Below, in pieces: positions 1-8,614 of a stretch of 64,000 bases of DNA. The stretch spans positions 102,533 to 166,532 of the forward strand of contig CAMKTS010000003.1 of assembly GCA_946415755.1 (NCBI GenBank). The letters are read 5' to 3'. The notes under the pieces are model-generated. The model did no database searches. It was not told where the DNA came from and was given only the letters and a program-made list of their open reading frames with translations. Position 1 is the stretch's first letter; every line of letters starts with the position of its first letter. Position numbers and translations under genes: made by a program. The DNA is from an uncultured Prevotella sp. (GTDB taxonomy: Bacteria > Bacteroidota > Bacteroidia > Bacteroidales > Bacteroidaceae).

Positions 1-171
1 CCCACTGCCATCCATTCCGTATGGAGTGAGGCCGACATCGATGTTGACAAGCGGGAGTTCTTCACCCTCGACGGTAAGCAGGTTACCACCATGCAGTCGC
101 ACGAGGTCTACGTGATGAAGATTACCGATAAGAAGGGTAATGTACACTCGGTGAAGATCATCAAGAACTAA
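1..171 (+). CDS. C-terminal end of a secreted/surface protein (partial)
   Basis: Open in frame 1 from the window edge to the TAA at 169-171, giving the last 56 residues. The tail carries FFTLDGKQV, then EVYVMKITDKKG and VKIIKN. This matches the terminal sorting-type tail (LDGxxV ... GxYxxKxxxxxGxxxxxKxxxx) found at the ends of many secreted or surface glycan-active and adhesin-like proteins of Prevotella. The catalytic or binding part lies outside the window, so no function can be given. The next gene starts 67 bp downstream with its own promoter. Confidence 0.7.
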   Translation, partial: PTAIHSVWSEADIDVDKREFFTLDGKQVTTMQSHEVYVMKITDKKGNVHSVKIIKN

Positions 172-222
172 CCAGATAAGATTTTATTTCCTTGCGGGTG
201 CAGAGTTACGCGGAAAAATGCG

Positions 223-230
223 TACCTTTG
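223..230 (+). promoter_or_regulatory. -7 box TACCTTTG of the helicase gene
   Basis: TACCTTTG followed by CACCCGCA and then ATG at 239. The same CGTACCTTTGCACCCGCAATG string stands before the U32 gene at 5585. With only 8 nt between box and ATG, the transcript should be leaderless or nearly so. The box also argues against the in-frame ATG at 218, which lies upstream of the box. Confidence 0.8.
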
Positions 231-238
231 CACCCGCA

Positions 239-2239
239 ATGATTCAGCAGTCATCCATACAGACTCCTCTGCAACAGCAGTCGCCCATTCAGGCTCTTCA
301 GCAGCAACGGCTCTTGCTGCAGCTGGAGTATAACACCGAGAAGGAAGCCTTCCGCCAACAGACCGAGCAGGTCGGGATAGAGCGTAAGGTGAAACGTGGT
401 GATGCCTGGTGGCCACTGCGTGTAGGCAAGAGCTACTACAACTCGCTGAACCAGTTGGCACTGGAGGTGTTTCGTACCACTGACCAGGATATAGAGCATA
501 GCTTTGAGTTTGGCAGGCCGGTGGCACTCTTTACGGTGGAGGAAGCCGGACATTCCGGAAGCCCCGGAAATTCTGGAAATTCCGGACATTCCGGAAAATC
601 TGGAAATCCTGGTCTCCGCTATTTCCACTTTACAGCAACCGTGAGCTACGTTGACGGCGACCGCATGGTGGTTACCGTTCCCGACGGAACCAACCTCCTT
701 GACCTGCAGAATGCAGAACGGCTCGGCGTACAGCTCTCCTTCGACGAGACCAGCTACCGCCTGATGATGGATGCCCTCGACAGGGTCATCAAGGGAAAAG
801 GTCGGCTGGGCTACCTGCGTGACCTCTTCTACAGTCGGCAGAAACCGGAGACCTTCGTATTCCCGCCGATGCACTTCCCCTACTTGAACCACAAACAGGA
901 GGATGCCGTCAATATGGTGCTGCGCGCCAAGGATGTCGCCATCGTTCACGGTCCGCCGGGAACAGGCAAGACCACCACGCTGGTAGAGGCCATCCGTGAG
1001 ACCCTGATGCGGGAGAATCAGGTGCTGGTATGCGCGCAGAGTAACATGGCCGTCGACTGGATATCGGAAAAACTCGTAGACCGGGGCATCAACGTGCTGC
1101 GTATCGGCAATCCTACCCGTGTCAATGACAAGATGCTGTCGTTTACCTATGAGCGGCGCTTCGAGGCGCATCCCGACTATCCGCAGCTATGGGCTTTGCG
1201 CAAGGCCATCCGTGACCTGCGCAGTCACCGTCGCCGAGGTGACGAGAAGTACCACCAGAAGTTGGAGAGCCTGAAAAGCCGCGCCACGGAGATAGAGATA
1301 CGTATCAACAACGAGCTGTTTGGCGAGGCACGCGTCATCGCCTCCACACTGGTAAGTTCTGCCAACCGCCTGTTGGACGGCCAGAAGTTTGGCACCCTGT
1401 TTATCGATGAGGCTGCACAGGCTTTGGAGGCTGCCTGCTGGATACCGCTGCGTCGTGTGTCGAGGGTGGTGCTGGCTGGTGACCACTGCCAGCTGCCGCC
1501 GACGGTGAAGAGCATGGCGGCACTGAAGGCTGGGCTGGGAACGACGCTGATGGAGCGCATCGTGGAAAAGCACCCGGAGGCCGTCACGCTGCTGACCATC
1601 CAGTATCGTATGAACGATGATATCATGCGCTTCAGCAGTAACTACTTTTATGACGGTCTCTTAGAGAGTGCCCCTGAGGTGAAGTACCGCAGCATCCTCG
1701 ACCTCGATACCGCGATAGAGTGGGTGGATATCCGTGAGTTCAAGGTTACTCCGGATATTCCGGACATTCTGGAAAATCCGGATATTCCTGCGCTTTCTTT
1801 TAAGGAAGAGTCCAGTGGGGAGTCTCGCGTCAATAAGGCTGAGGCCCGGTTGACACTCGATGTCGTACAGCACTACTTTGAGCGCATCGGCAAGCAGCGT
1901 ATTATGGAAGAGCATATCGATGTGGGCATCATCTCACCCTATCGGGCACAGGTGCAGCTGCTGCGAAGCCTGCTGGTAAAGCGTGAATTCTTCAAGCCCT
2001 TCCGGCGGGCTGTCAGCATCAATACCGTCGACGGCTTCCAGGGACAGGAGCGTGACATCATCGTCATCTCGCTGGTGCGTTCCAACGATGAGGGACAGAT
2101 TGGTTTCCTGCGCGACCTCCGACGCATGAACGTAGCCATTACGCGGGCCCGCATGAAACTCATTATTCTTGGTGACCGCGACACGATGACGCGCCATCCC
2201 TTCTACCGCCAGCTGTGGCAGTACATCAGTCAGCTATAA
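239..2239 (+). CDS. UPF1/IGHMBP2-type superfamily 1 DNA/RNA helicase
   Basis: About 666 residues. SF1 helicase motifs in order: Walker A GPPGTGKT (near residue 238), QSNMAVD (Ia), FIDEAAQ (II, near 388), GDHCQLPPT (III), QYRM (IV), NTVDGFQGQE (V) and NVAITRAR (VI). This is the Upf1/Dna2/IGHMBP2 set, predicting an ATP-driven 5'-3' helicase or translocase on nucleic acid in the cytoplasm. The N-terminal ~180 residues resemble the IGHMBP2-like beta-barrel region. ATG 239 is chosen over in-frame ATG 218 because the -7 box lies between them. Two odd inserts are present: a collagen-like Gly-X-Y run (near residues 102-124) and a Pro/Asp/Ile run (near 504-517), both written by the same short DNA repeat in different frames. 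Confidence 0.88.
   Translation: MIQQSSIQTPLQQQSPIQALQQQRLLLQLEYNTEKEAFRQQTEQVGIERKVKRGDAWWPLRVGKSYYNSLNQLALEVFRTTDQDIEHSFEFGRPVALFTVEEAGHSGSPGNSGNSGHSGKSGNPGLRYFHFTATVSYVDGDRMVVTVPDGTNLLDLQNAERLGVQLSFDETSYRLMMDALDRVIKGKGRLGYLRDLFYSRQKPETFVFPPMHFPYLNHKQEDAVNMVLRAKDVAIVHGPPGTGKTTTLVEAIRETLMRENQVLVCAQSNMAVDWISEKLVDRGINVLRIGNPTRVNDKMLSFTYERRFEAHPDYPQLWALRKAIRDLRSHRRRGDEKYHQKLESLKSRATEIEIRINNELFGEARVIASTLVSSANRLLDGQKFGTLFIDEAAQALEAACWIPLRRVSRVVLAGDHCQLPPTVKSMAALKAGLGTTLMERIVEKHPEAVTLLTIQYRMNDDIMRFSSNYFYDGLLESAPEVKYRSILDLDTAIEWVDIREFKVTPDIPDILENPDIPALSFKEESSGESRVNKAEARLTLDVVQHYFERIGKQRIMEEHIDVGIISPYRAQVQLLRSLLVKREFFKPFRRAVSINTVDGFQGQERDIIVISLVRSNDEGQIGFLRDLRRMNVAITRARMKLIILGDRDTMTRHPFYRQLWQYISQL
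541..616 (+). repeat. Intragenic TCCGGAAAT/TCCGGACAT repeat (copy 1)
   Basis: About eight imperfect 9-bp units of the form TCCGGAMAT run in tandem inside the helicase gene. In this frame they encode seven Gly-X-Y triplets (GHSGSPGNSGNSGHSGKSG). It reads as an inserted intergenic-type repeat rather than a real collagen domain. Confidence 0.75.
1747..1789 (+). repeat. Intragenic TCCGGATAT/TCCGGACAT repeat (copy 2)
   Basis: A second, shorter tract of the same 9-bp repeat (CCGGATATT, CCGGACATT, CTGGAAAAT, CCGGATATT) in the same gene, read in another frame to give TPDIPDILENPDIPA. It lies in a variable loop between motifs IV and V. Confidence 0.7.
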
Positions 2240-2245
2240 CAACAT

Positions 2246-2285
2246 GATTCCGGCTCCTTCACCGTATGGCAGAGGAGCCGGAATC
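2246..2285. terminator. Bidirectional terminator hairpin
   Basis: Perfect 13-bp stem GATTCCGGCTCCT / AGGAGCCGGAATC with a 14-nt loop, in the 69-bp gap between the convergent helicase and pectate lyase genes. It can end transcription from both sides. Confidence 0.85.
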
Positions 2286-2308
2286 AATAGGCTGTTGTAT
2301 GTCTGATG

Positions 2309-5107
2309 TTACTCGATGGGTTCCAACTTGATCACCATCACAATGCTCTCGGCAGAGCCTTTGGTCAGCACATACTGTGTACCGGCCGTAATGGCGATGG
2401 GTTGCAACTCGTAGTAAGCACTTTCGGTATTCTCTGTACCACTGACGGTAGTCGTCTCACCGTTCACCTTTACGTCGCGGCCGCTCTTGGCAGTTGCTAG
2501 TACCAGAGTCATATTGTAGTTCTTGGCAGGTGTAAAGGTGATAGAACCCTTGCTGTCGAGCTTGACACCTTTCTTCAGGGACGTGCCGTTGTAGGTAATC
2601 TTGCCGTCACCATAGTTGCCGCCAACGGTAAACATGCTGTTAGAGGGTGAGCCGTCGAATGTACCGAGAATGGTACCCTCTGGAGCGGGAGTGTCGCCAC
2701 CGGGCTGGTCGCCGCCGGGTTCTTCACCGCCGCCGGAAGCATTCTCGTCGCCGAAGATTCCCACCAGCGGAGACTTGTAGTTGTCGAGCAGTCCACCTAA
2801 GGTGCTGTCGTAGGCTGAGTCGGTATCGTCACTGCCCACATTGTCGCTGAAGGTATAAGTGAAGTCACCATGATTGATACGGCCTGCTCCGTAGTAACCC
2901 GTCACAAGACCAGGAACCTCTTCTGCTGCCACAGCCTCATAGCTGTACATCAGCGAGGCATTGGTGTCGAAGTTGTTGTAGGTCGTGCCACCTACCAGTG
3001 TCTTCTCCGTCTCGGGAACCTGCTCGTCGCGGGTTGCTGTCTCGTAGGCATCATAGCCCTTGGCAGAAGGATTGGCCTGGGTGTAGTAGCTGAAGTGGGC
3101 TGCCGTGCGGTCGAAGTAGTTGCCGTAGGCCTTGATCATACCGCCATTCTCACCGGAGAAGGTGCCGCTGCCCAGCCCGTCGGTACCCTGCAGAGAGGCG
3201 AGGATAGGCTTCTTGGTCTTGAGGAAGTAGTTGTTCTCGACAAACACGCTGGCACCGCTGGTAGCACCGACACCATATTTGGCCACATTGTCGAAGTAGT
3301 TGTTCCAGACATGTACAGACATGGTACGTACACGCGGATGACGCGAGTCAGAGTGGTCGAACCAGTTGTGGTCATAGCTGATGTAGTTGGGACCGCTCTC
3401 ACTCTTCATACCAAACATGTTGGTCTTGCCGGTATCCCAGAAGTGGTTGTAGCTGACGGTGACGTACTTGGAGTCGCTCTTCACGTCGACGGAGCCGTCG
3501 CCCTTGGCATGGTCGCCACCACCATTGGGACCGTAGAAGATATCCATGTGGTGTACCCAGATGTTCGAGTTGTCCGTATCCATCGAGATACCGTCATCCA
3601 TGCAGCGCATGATACCGAAGTTGCGGAACTCAACACTCTTGCTGTTACGCACCAGGAAACCGAAGCCCTTGATGGTAGCATCGTCACCGATACCCTCGAA
3701 GGTCAGGTTCAGCTCAGAGTCGGCCTTTTTGCCTTTCACCTGAATACCCTCTTCCTTGCTGCCAACAGCATCAAGATCGTCCTTGGTGACCAGTCCTATG
3801 AAGCGGAAGGCGATAGGTGTCTTATCACCACCTTTCTCATACCCCTCGATAATAGCCTGAATACCTACGCAGGGATTTGTCTCGGCACCAGCCACGGTGG
3901 TGGAGATGGTCTTGGCCGTATTCTTCGTGACATAGAACACCTTGGCATTAGCCTTCAGCGTACCGTCGCTGTTATAGGCACCGGGGGTGTAGCCGTTCAA
4001 GAAGGCGAAGCCCTCGCGGCTGTAGTTCTTGACAATGATATTCGTTGCCTCGCTGGCTTTGTCGGTCAGCTCGGTCTTGTCCTCTTTAACGGGAACCACC
4101 TTGATGGCGTAGTCTGTGGCAGCTTTCAGGCCCACCACATCGGCACGCCCATAGGTACCGTAGTTACGTACCAGCTGGTCGTCAATCTTGGTATACTCGC
4201 TATACTGGCCTCCCTTCACGTAGACGTTGTAGGTCTTGGCTCCCTCGAAGAGGTCGAACTTGACGTAGGCAGATTCCAACCAACCCTTGGCTTCAACAAT
4301 CTTGACGGCTCCCTCTGGGTTGACGATCTCACCGCTCTGGCCTTCAGCCTTGCGGAAGCTGATGCCTGCCACATTGCCATCAAAGGTATAGCTGCCTGCA
4401 GCCTGGTTGACTGTAACCTTGCTACCATCGAAGTCAATGCTGCGTACCGATGCGGTATTGTAGTATTTCCGGCTGTTGTCGCTAAGTGTCAGGATAGCCT
4501 GGTTGACGTTGGTATTTGAAGTGGTGGAATAGTCATCGCCGGAAACGCCGCTGCCCTGTTCCCCATCGCCTTCCACCTTGATGCTGAAGACGTTGACAGA
4601 GCCGCCAGTACACTTAAAGCTAACAGTTCCATCCTGTAGCACGGTACCCGTGCCGGTCTGAGTGGTGCCCTTGTCAGCAGCCGTAAAGCCGCTGGTGCCC
4701 GAGAGGTTGGTCAGTGCGTCGAAGGTGACTGCTGTGGCTCCTGTGGATGCAAAAACGACGGTCACCACCTGGCCTTTCTTCAGTGTGGGAGTGGTCAGAG
4801 GAATGTTTTTGCCAGCCAGCTGCAGACGGTTGTTGACATCAATACGGATCTTGTTGGCAGCAGCAGCAACGGTCAGTCCCTTGGTCATCTCCAGTTCCGA
4901 ACCGTTAGCCGTGATGGCACCGTTAATCTCATTCTTACTCTCGTAGCGGTTGCTGGTCTCTGTAAAGGTCCAATTCCTGGTGTCAGCCTGCAAGGCCGTC
5001 ACGTCAGCTTCGGGAGTCTGTGTGAAATCCCATGACTGGGCCTTCACGCCCATGCTCATTCCTGTCAGGAGAACGATTAAACTCAATACGTAATAGATTC
5101 TTTTCAT
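2309..5107 (-). CDS. Secreted pectate lyase, polysaccharide lyase family 1
   Basis: About 932 residues with an N-terminal signal peptide (MKRIYYVLSLIVLLTGMSMG, cut near VKAQ). PL1 beta-helix hallmarks lie in the middle: SNIWVHHMDIFYG, a calcium-site region (GDGSVDVKSDSKYVTVSYN), DHNWFDHSDSRHPRVR with the catalytic Arg, and VWNNYFDN. Upstream are a beta-sandwich-like module and a fibronectin-III-like module (AKTYNVYVKG...). After the lyase comes a Gly/Pro/Glu linker (GGGEEPGGDQPGGD) and a C-terminal module resembling the N-terminal one. Expected to cleave polygalacturonate by beta-elimination outside the cytoplasm. GGGAGG sits 2 nt before ATG 5113 and about 8 nt before ATG 5107, favouring 5107. 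Lies 13 bp after the 118-residue secreted gene, so same operon. Confidence 0.9.
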   Translation of the reverse strand: MKRIYYVLSLIVLLTGMSMGVKAQSWDFTQTPEADVTALQADTRNWTFTETSNRYESKNEINGAITANGSELEMTKGLTVAAAANKIRIDVNNRLQLAGKNIPLTTPTLKKGQVVTVVFASTGATAVTFDALTNLSGTSGFTAADKGTTQTGTGTVLQDGTVSFKCTGGSVNVFSIKVEGDGEQGSGVSGDDYSTTSNTNVNQAILTLSDNSRKYYNTASVRSIDFDGSKVTVNQAAGSYTFDGNVAGISFRKAEGQSGEIVNPEGAVKIVEAKGWLESAYVKFDLFEGAKTYNVYVKGGQYSEYTKIDDQLVRNYGTYGRADVVGLKAATDYAIKVVPVKEDKTELTDKASEATNIIVKNYSREGFAFLNGYTPGAYNSDGTLKANAKVFYVTKNTAKTISTTVAGAETNPCVGIQAIIEGYEKGGDKTPIAFRFIGLVTKDDLDAVGSKEEGIQVKGKKADSELNLTFEGIGDDATIKGFGFLVRNSKSVEFRNFGIMRCMDDGISMDTDNSNIWVHHMDIFYGPNGGGDHAKGDGSVDVKSDSKYVTVSYNHFWDTGKTNMFGMKSESGPNYISYDHNWFDHSDSRHPRVRTMSVHVWNNYFDNVAKYGVGATSGASVFVENNYFLKTKKPILASLQGTDGLGSGTFSGENGGMIKAYGNYFDRTAAHFSYYTQANPSAKGYDAYETATRDEQVPETEKTLVGGTTYNNFDTNASLMYSYEAVAAEEVPGLVTGYYGAGRINHGDFTYTFSDNVGSDDTDSAYDSTLGGLLDNYKSPLVGIFGDENASGGGEEPGGDQPGGDTPAPEGTILGTFDGSPSNSMFTVGGNYGDGKITYNGTSLKKGVKLDSKGSITFTPAKNYNMTLVLATAKSGRDVKVNGETTTVSGTENTESAYYELQPIAITAGTQYVLTKGSAESIVMVIKLEPIE

Positions 5108-5126
5108 TGTCATGTCCTCCCTGTTC

Positions 5127-5483
5127 TTACTTGATGATTACCTTTTTGCCACCAATAATGTAAAGACCCTTCGGCAGACGGGCGGCACTATTGCCAACCA
5201 GCTGACCGTTCAGGTTGTAGACAGCCTTGCCTTCCAGGCCGGCTTTCTCCGTGATAGCCATGCGTTCCTCAATGCTGGTGGCAGAACTCAACTCGATGGT
5301 GATGTCTGCCATGTCGAACGTTGCATCGGCCGTTGTACCATCCTTGTAATGCAGGATAACCTTGTCGCCCTCAAAAGTAATTTGAGAGAGTTTTGAGCCG
5401 TCTATCTTCTGCACATCATCAGCCAATACTGCGGTTGCCGACAGCATCATCAGACCACTCAATAGAAAAATCTTTTTCATCAT
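5127..5483 (-). CDS. Small secreted protein with C-terminal sorting-type tail
   Basis: 118 residues: signal peptide (MMKKIFLLSGLMMLSATAVLA), a short middle part (ITFEGDKVILHYKDG...) and a tail VYNLNGQLVGNSAARLPKGLYIIGGKKVIIK-type ending. Such tails occur on secreted Prevotella proteins. The middle 40 residues resemble the SIDFDGSKVTV...FDG stretch found inside the adjacent pectate lyase, so it may be a stand-alone copy of that small beta module. It is first in a two-gene operon with the lyase, behind a TACCTTTG box at 5514-5521 on this strand. No catalytic residues seen; function unknown, perhaps helping surface display or substrate binding. Confidence 0.7.
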   Translation of the reverse strand: MMKKIFLLSGLMMLSATAVLADDVQKIDGSKLSQITFEGDKVILHYKDGTTADATFDMADITIELSSATSIEERMAITEKAGLEGKAVYNLNGQLVGNSAARLPKGLYIIGGKKVIIK

Positions 5484-5513
5484 ACGTTATGTTAGTTTTG
5501 GTTTTATTGGGTG

Positions 5514-5521
5514 CAAAGGTA
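5514..5521 (-). promoter_or_regulatory. -7 box TACCTTTG of the pectate lyase operon
   Basis: CAAAGGTA on the plus strand. It gives a ~30-nt leader before the 118-residue gene. It forms a divergent pair with the U32 promoter 66 bp away. Confidence 0.75.
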
Positions 5522-5586
5522 CGAAGAATTTGAGAGTTTGGATGAAAAAAGAAAGAAAAATAGTCGTAAACGTTTGCAAATTTTCG

Positions 5587-5594
5587 TACCTTTG
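5587..5594 (+). promoter_or_regulatory. -7 box TACCTTTG of the U32 peptidase gene
   Basis: TACCTTTG, 8-nt spacer CACCCGCA, then ATG 5603. Identical in box, spacer and distance to the helicase promoter, so the mRNA should be leaderless or nearly so. Confidence 0.8.
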
Positions 5595-5602
5595 CACCCG
5601 CA

Positions 5603-6856
5603 ATGAATGAGAAGATAACCGACTATGAGATGATGGCCCCTGTGGGTAGCCGCGACTCACTGGCCGCAGCTTTGAAGGCCGGGGCCGACTCGGTATATTT
5701 CGGAGTGGAACAGCTGAACATGCGTTCCCACTCGGCTAATCACTTCACCATCGACGACCTGCGCGAGATAGCCGCTATCTGTAGGGAGCATGGGGTGAAG
5801 AGCTATCTGACGGTGAATACCATTATCTATGGCGAGGATATCCCCCTGATGCATCAGATTGTGGATGCTGCCAAGGAAGCCGGTATCACAGCCATCATAG
5901 CCTGCGATGTGGCTGTCATGCAGTATTGCCGCGTCAAGGGAGTGGAGGTACATCTGTCTACCCAGCTGAATATCTCGAATATCGAGGCCTTGCGCTTCTA
6001 TGCACAGTTTGCCGATGTGGTGGTGCTGGCCCGTGAGCTGAATATGGAGCAGGTGGCCGACATCTACCGGCAGATAGAGGAACAGCACATCTGCGGTCCT
6101 TCAGGCCACCTGGTACGCATCGAGATGTTCTGCCACGGGGCACTCTGTATGGCTGTCAGCGGGAAGTGCTATATGAGCCTTGACAATACAGGACGCTCGG
6201 CCAACCGGGGTGCCTGCATGCAGATATGCCGCCGCTCGTATGTTGTGACAGACCGTGAAACCGGTACGGAACTGGAGATTGACAATAAGTACATCATGTC
6301 GCCCAAGGACCTGAAGACAATCCGCTTTATCAATCGGATGATGCGCGCGGGTGTGCGCGTATTTAAAATTGAAGGACGCGCACGAGGGCCGGAGTATGTG
6401 TTGACTGTTGTCAAGTGCTACAAGGAAGCCATCCGCAGCGTGCTCGATGGTACGTTTACGGAAGACAAGAAGGATGCTTGGGACCAACAGCTGGCCACCG
6501 TATTCAACCGAGGCTTCTGGGATGGCTACTACCAAGGACAGCTGCTGGGCGAGTGGAATGCCAACTACGGCTCGAATGCTACCGAGCGCAAACAATATAT
6601 CGGTAAGGGTGTGAAGTATTTCTCACGTCTCGGCGTAGCCGAATTCACCGTCGATGCCGCCGAGTTCTCCGTAGGCGACAAAATGCTGATCACCGGTCCC
6701 ACCACCGGCGCCCTCTATGTGACGGTCGATGAGATACACGATGACACCTCTTCCATTCCGACAGCCCGTCAAGGTACGCGTGTCAGCATCCGTGTACCAG
6801 AAAAGGTAAGACCCTCGGACAAATTGTTTAAAATCATTAAGGATATCCCGATATAA
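5603..6856 (+). CDS. Peptidase U32 family protein (TrhP/YegQ-like)
   Basis: 417 residues with the U32 layout: N-terminal AxVGSRDSLAAALKAGADSVYFG, then STQLNISN, and the U32 signature around RSANRGACMQICRRSY (near residues 197-212), followed by SPKDLKTI and FKIEGRARGPEYV. U32 proteins of this length include TrhP, which works in prephenate-dependent 5-hydroxyuridine formation at tRNA position 34, and collagenase-like members. The Cys-rich signature would hold an Fe-S cluster in the tRNA-modifying group. The sufE gene 11 bp downstream, an iron-sulfur assembly factor, fits that reading. The start is fixed by the promoter 8 nt upstream. Peptidase activity is not implied. Confidence 0.85.
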   Translation: MNEKITDYEMMAPVGSRDSLAAALKAGADSVYFGVEQLNMRSHSANHFTIDDLREIAAICREHGVKSYLTVNTIIYGEDIPLMHQIVDAAKEAGITAIIACDVAVMQYCRVKGVEVHLSTQLNISNIEALRFYAQFADVVVLARELNMEQVADIYRQIEEQHICGPSGHLVRIEMFCHGALCMAVSGKCYMSLDNTGRSANRGACMQICRRSYVVTDRETGTELEIDNKYIMSPKDLKTIRFINRMMRAGVRVFKIEGRARGPEYVLTVVKCYKEAIRSVLDGTFTEDKKDAWDQQLATVFNRGFWDGYYQGQLLGEWNANYGSNATERKQYIGKGVKYFSRLGVAEFTVDAAEFSVGDKMLITGPTTGALYVTVDEIHDDTSSIPTARQGTRVSIRVPEKVRPSDKLFKIIKDIPI

Positions 6857-6867
6857 CGAAAAACGAC

Positions 6868-7365
6868 ATGACGATCAACGAAATACAAGACGAGATTATT
6901 GAGGAGTTCGCCAGCCTGGACGACTGGATGGACAAGTACCAGTTGCTGATAGACCTGGGCAATGAACAGGAGCCGTTGGACGAACAGTACAAGACGGAGC
7001 AGAACCTGATTGACGGCTGTCAGAGCAGGGTGTGGCTGGTGGCCGACTATGTCGGAGTGAACGATGAGAAGGGAGAGGCGCGGAATGTCATTCATTTCGC
7101 TGCTGAGAGCGATGCGCTGATAGTGAAGGGCATCGTCTCGCTGCTCATCCGTGTGCTGAGCGGGCACACGCCGCAGGAGATACTGGATGCCGACCTTTAT
7201 TTCATAGAGGAAATCGGTTTAAAGGAACATCTCTCCCCAACGCGCTCCAACGGTCTGCTGGCTATGGTGAAACAGATGCGGATGTATGCGATGGCATTTC
7301 TTCGTAAGCCTCCAGCTTATGAAGGTAGTATTCTCGGAAGTCGCGCCAATGATAATAAGGGGTGA
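6868..7365 (+). CDS. sufE: SufE family cysteine-desulfurase activator
   Basis: 165 residues. Cys51 in DGCQSRVW matches the sulfur-accepting Cys of E. coli SufE in position and context; the fold is supported by LIDLG..., ALIVKGIVSLLIRVLSGHTPQEIL and FIEEIGLKEHLSPTRSNGL. SufE takes persulfide sulfur from a SufS/IscS desulfurase and passes it to the scaffold during Fe-S assembly. The family usually ends near the MVKQMRMYAMAF helix. Here ~20 extra residues (PPAYEGSILGSRANDNKG) run on, and the last 104 bp overlap the 3' end of the convergent phosphatase gene. That tail is probably read-through sequence without function. Likely co-transcribed with the U32 gene. Confidence 0.88.
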   Translation: MTINEIQDEIIEEFASLDDWMDKYQLLIDLGNEQEPLDEQYKTEQNLIDGCQSRVWLVADYVGVNDEKGEARNVIHFAAESDALIVKGIVSLLIRVLSGHTPQEILDADLYFIEEIGLKEHLSPTRSNGLLAMVKQMRMYAMAFLRKPPAYEGSILGSRANDNKG

Positions 7366-8614
7366 TATCTGTCGGTAGGGGCAGTGTGGCCTCATTCTCG
7401 TTTAGCAGTACCTTGAAGATGACATCTGGGTCGTCAGGTCCCTCACGGTAGAATACCAGTTGGATATTGCTGGCCATGGGGAATACCAGGCATGCCCACC
7501 AGCCTCTCTGTTCCAGTTCCTCCAGATTCGTGGTTTGGTAGTCGAAGCCGTTGATGCCCAACAGACAGGTCAGCGGCAGTATGATGGTCTCGTGGCCAAA
7601 GCGTAGTGATGCACCGTGTTCTGCCTTGCTGATGCAACTGTCAGCCTCCTCTATGATCTTACGTAGCAGATAGCGCTGTGTAAAGGGCTGGTTGCCTCCG
7701 TTGAGCGGCGACGGCCCGTAGTTGATATACCACCAGGCATTCTCCTTCTGCCAGAACTGGTGGATGTCCTCGTATGAGAAAAGGTCGAGGATGGTGGATG
7801 AGGTGCCCAAGTGTGTGTTCTGCTGGATGAGGGCACTCTTTAGCAGATAGTAGTTGAGCCACATCTCGTCAATTTCGCGTTTGACATAGTCCTCGTCGAC
7901 AAAGAGCAGGTTCATCAGCCGGTGGTTCTGCTCTCGTGGGGCACTGAAGGCTTTGTAGATGCTGTCGGCAACCGGGGGCATCATATTGTTGCGCAGGTGC
8001 TTGTCCTGATGATTCATGTACCACATGTCGCGATACGTGCAGTTTATGCTGATTTTCAGGCGGGGATTGTTGGCCACCATTTTCTGGACGGCAGACCCCA
8101 TCGAGAGGATGCAACGGTTGACGATGGTGCTGCGGGCATCGATGAAGGCCGTATCCGCAAAGACCTCCGGAAAGCGTTTCATCATGCGGTTGGCAATGTC
8201 GTAGTGCTGTTTCTTGCCCAGACCGGTCAGGTCGCCCCAGCGTCCTTCGGAGTCATCAATGATGTTACGCATCTCGCGCAAAACGCTCTTTCCCACCTCA
8301 GTCAGCTGATGCAGGCTGTCTGCCTTGTACAGCATCTTATAAGGTACGTCGTAGCCCTTGCGGTTGCTGAGATAGCGCGAACCGTGACGACCGTAATGGC
8401 TGATATAGAAGGGCTTCTTCCTGGCAGGTGGAGGGGTCATCTGCGGTTCGATGGTGTCGGGATAGATACAGTAGTTGCTGGCCGAGAGACTACGGTTGCG
8501 GCTGATGTAGTCGAAAGCCGACTGGCTGCTGGCCGGCACGCCGACAAGCATGCAGAGCAGCAGGAGCAGCAGTGCCTTTTGTCTTTTTCCAAGATGGATG
8601 CAGTGGCTACTCAT
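7262..8614 (-). CDS. Histidine phosphatase, branch 2 (MINPP/phytase-like), copy 1
   Basis: 450 residues. A hydrophobic signal segment (ALLLLLLCMLVGVPASS) precedes the catalytic RHGSR motif (His77, in YISHYGRHGSRY) and the later RFGHETIILPL, where GHE stands for the HAE/HD proton-donor motif. This is the two-motif layout of multiple inositol-polyphosphate phosphatases and histidine acid phosphatases, so it likely removes phosphate from phytate or related esters in the periplasm. About 50% similar by eye to the gene directly upstream, with which it overlaps by 8 bp. Its C-terminal KLEAYE is followed by a tail (EMPSHTSASVSP) that overlaps the convergent sufE gene. Confidence 0.85.
   Translation of the reverse strand: MSSHCIHLGKRQKALLLLLLCMLVGVPASSQSAFDYISRNRSLSASNYCIYPDTIEPQMTPPPARKKPFYISHYGRHGSRYLSNRKGYDVPYKMLYKADSLHQLTEVGKSVLREMRNIIDDSEGRWGDLTGLGKKQHYDIANRMMKRFPEVFADTAFIDARSTIVNRCILSMGSAVQKMVANNPRLKISINCTYRDMWYMNHQDKHLRNNMMPPVADSIYKAFSAPREQNHRLMNLLFVDEDYVKREIDEMWLNYYLLKSALIQQNTHLGTSSTILDLFSYEDIHQFWQKENAWWYINYGPSPLNGGNQPFTQRYLLRKIIEEADSCISKAEHGASLRFGHETIILPLTCLLGINGFDYQTTNLEELEQRGWWACLVFPMASNIQLVFYREGPDDPDVIFKVLLNENEATLPLPTDITPYYHWRDFREYYLHKLEAYEEMPSHTSASVSP

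Noticed and set aside
541..616. Collagen-like Gly-X-Y domain in the helicase
   Set aside because: The DNA is a short tandem repeat that recurs at 1747-1789 in another frame, so the peptide is a by-product and not a collagen fold.
2870..4519. 549-codon open frame opposite the pectate lyase
   Set aside because: Antisense shadow of a GC-rich gene; composition Val/Gly/His-rich, no motifs, no promoter.
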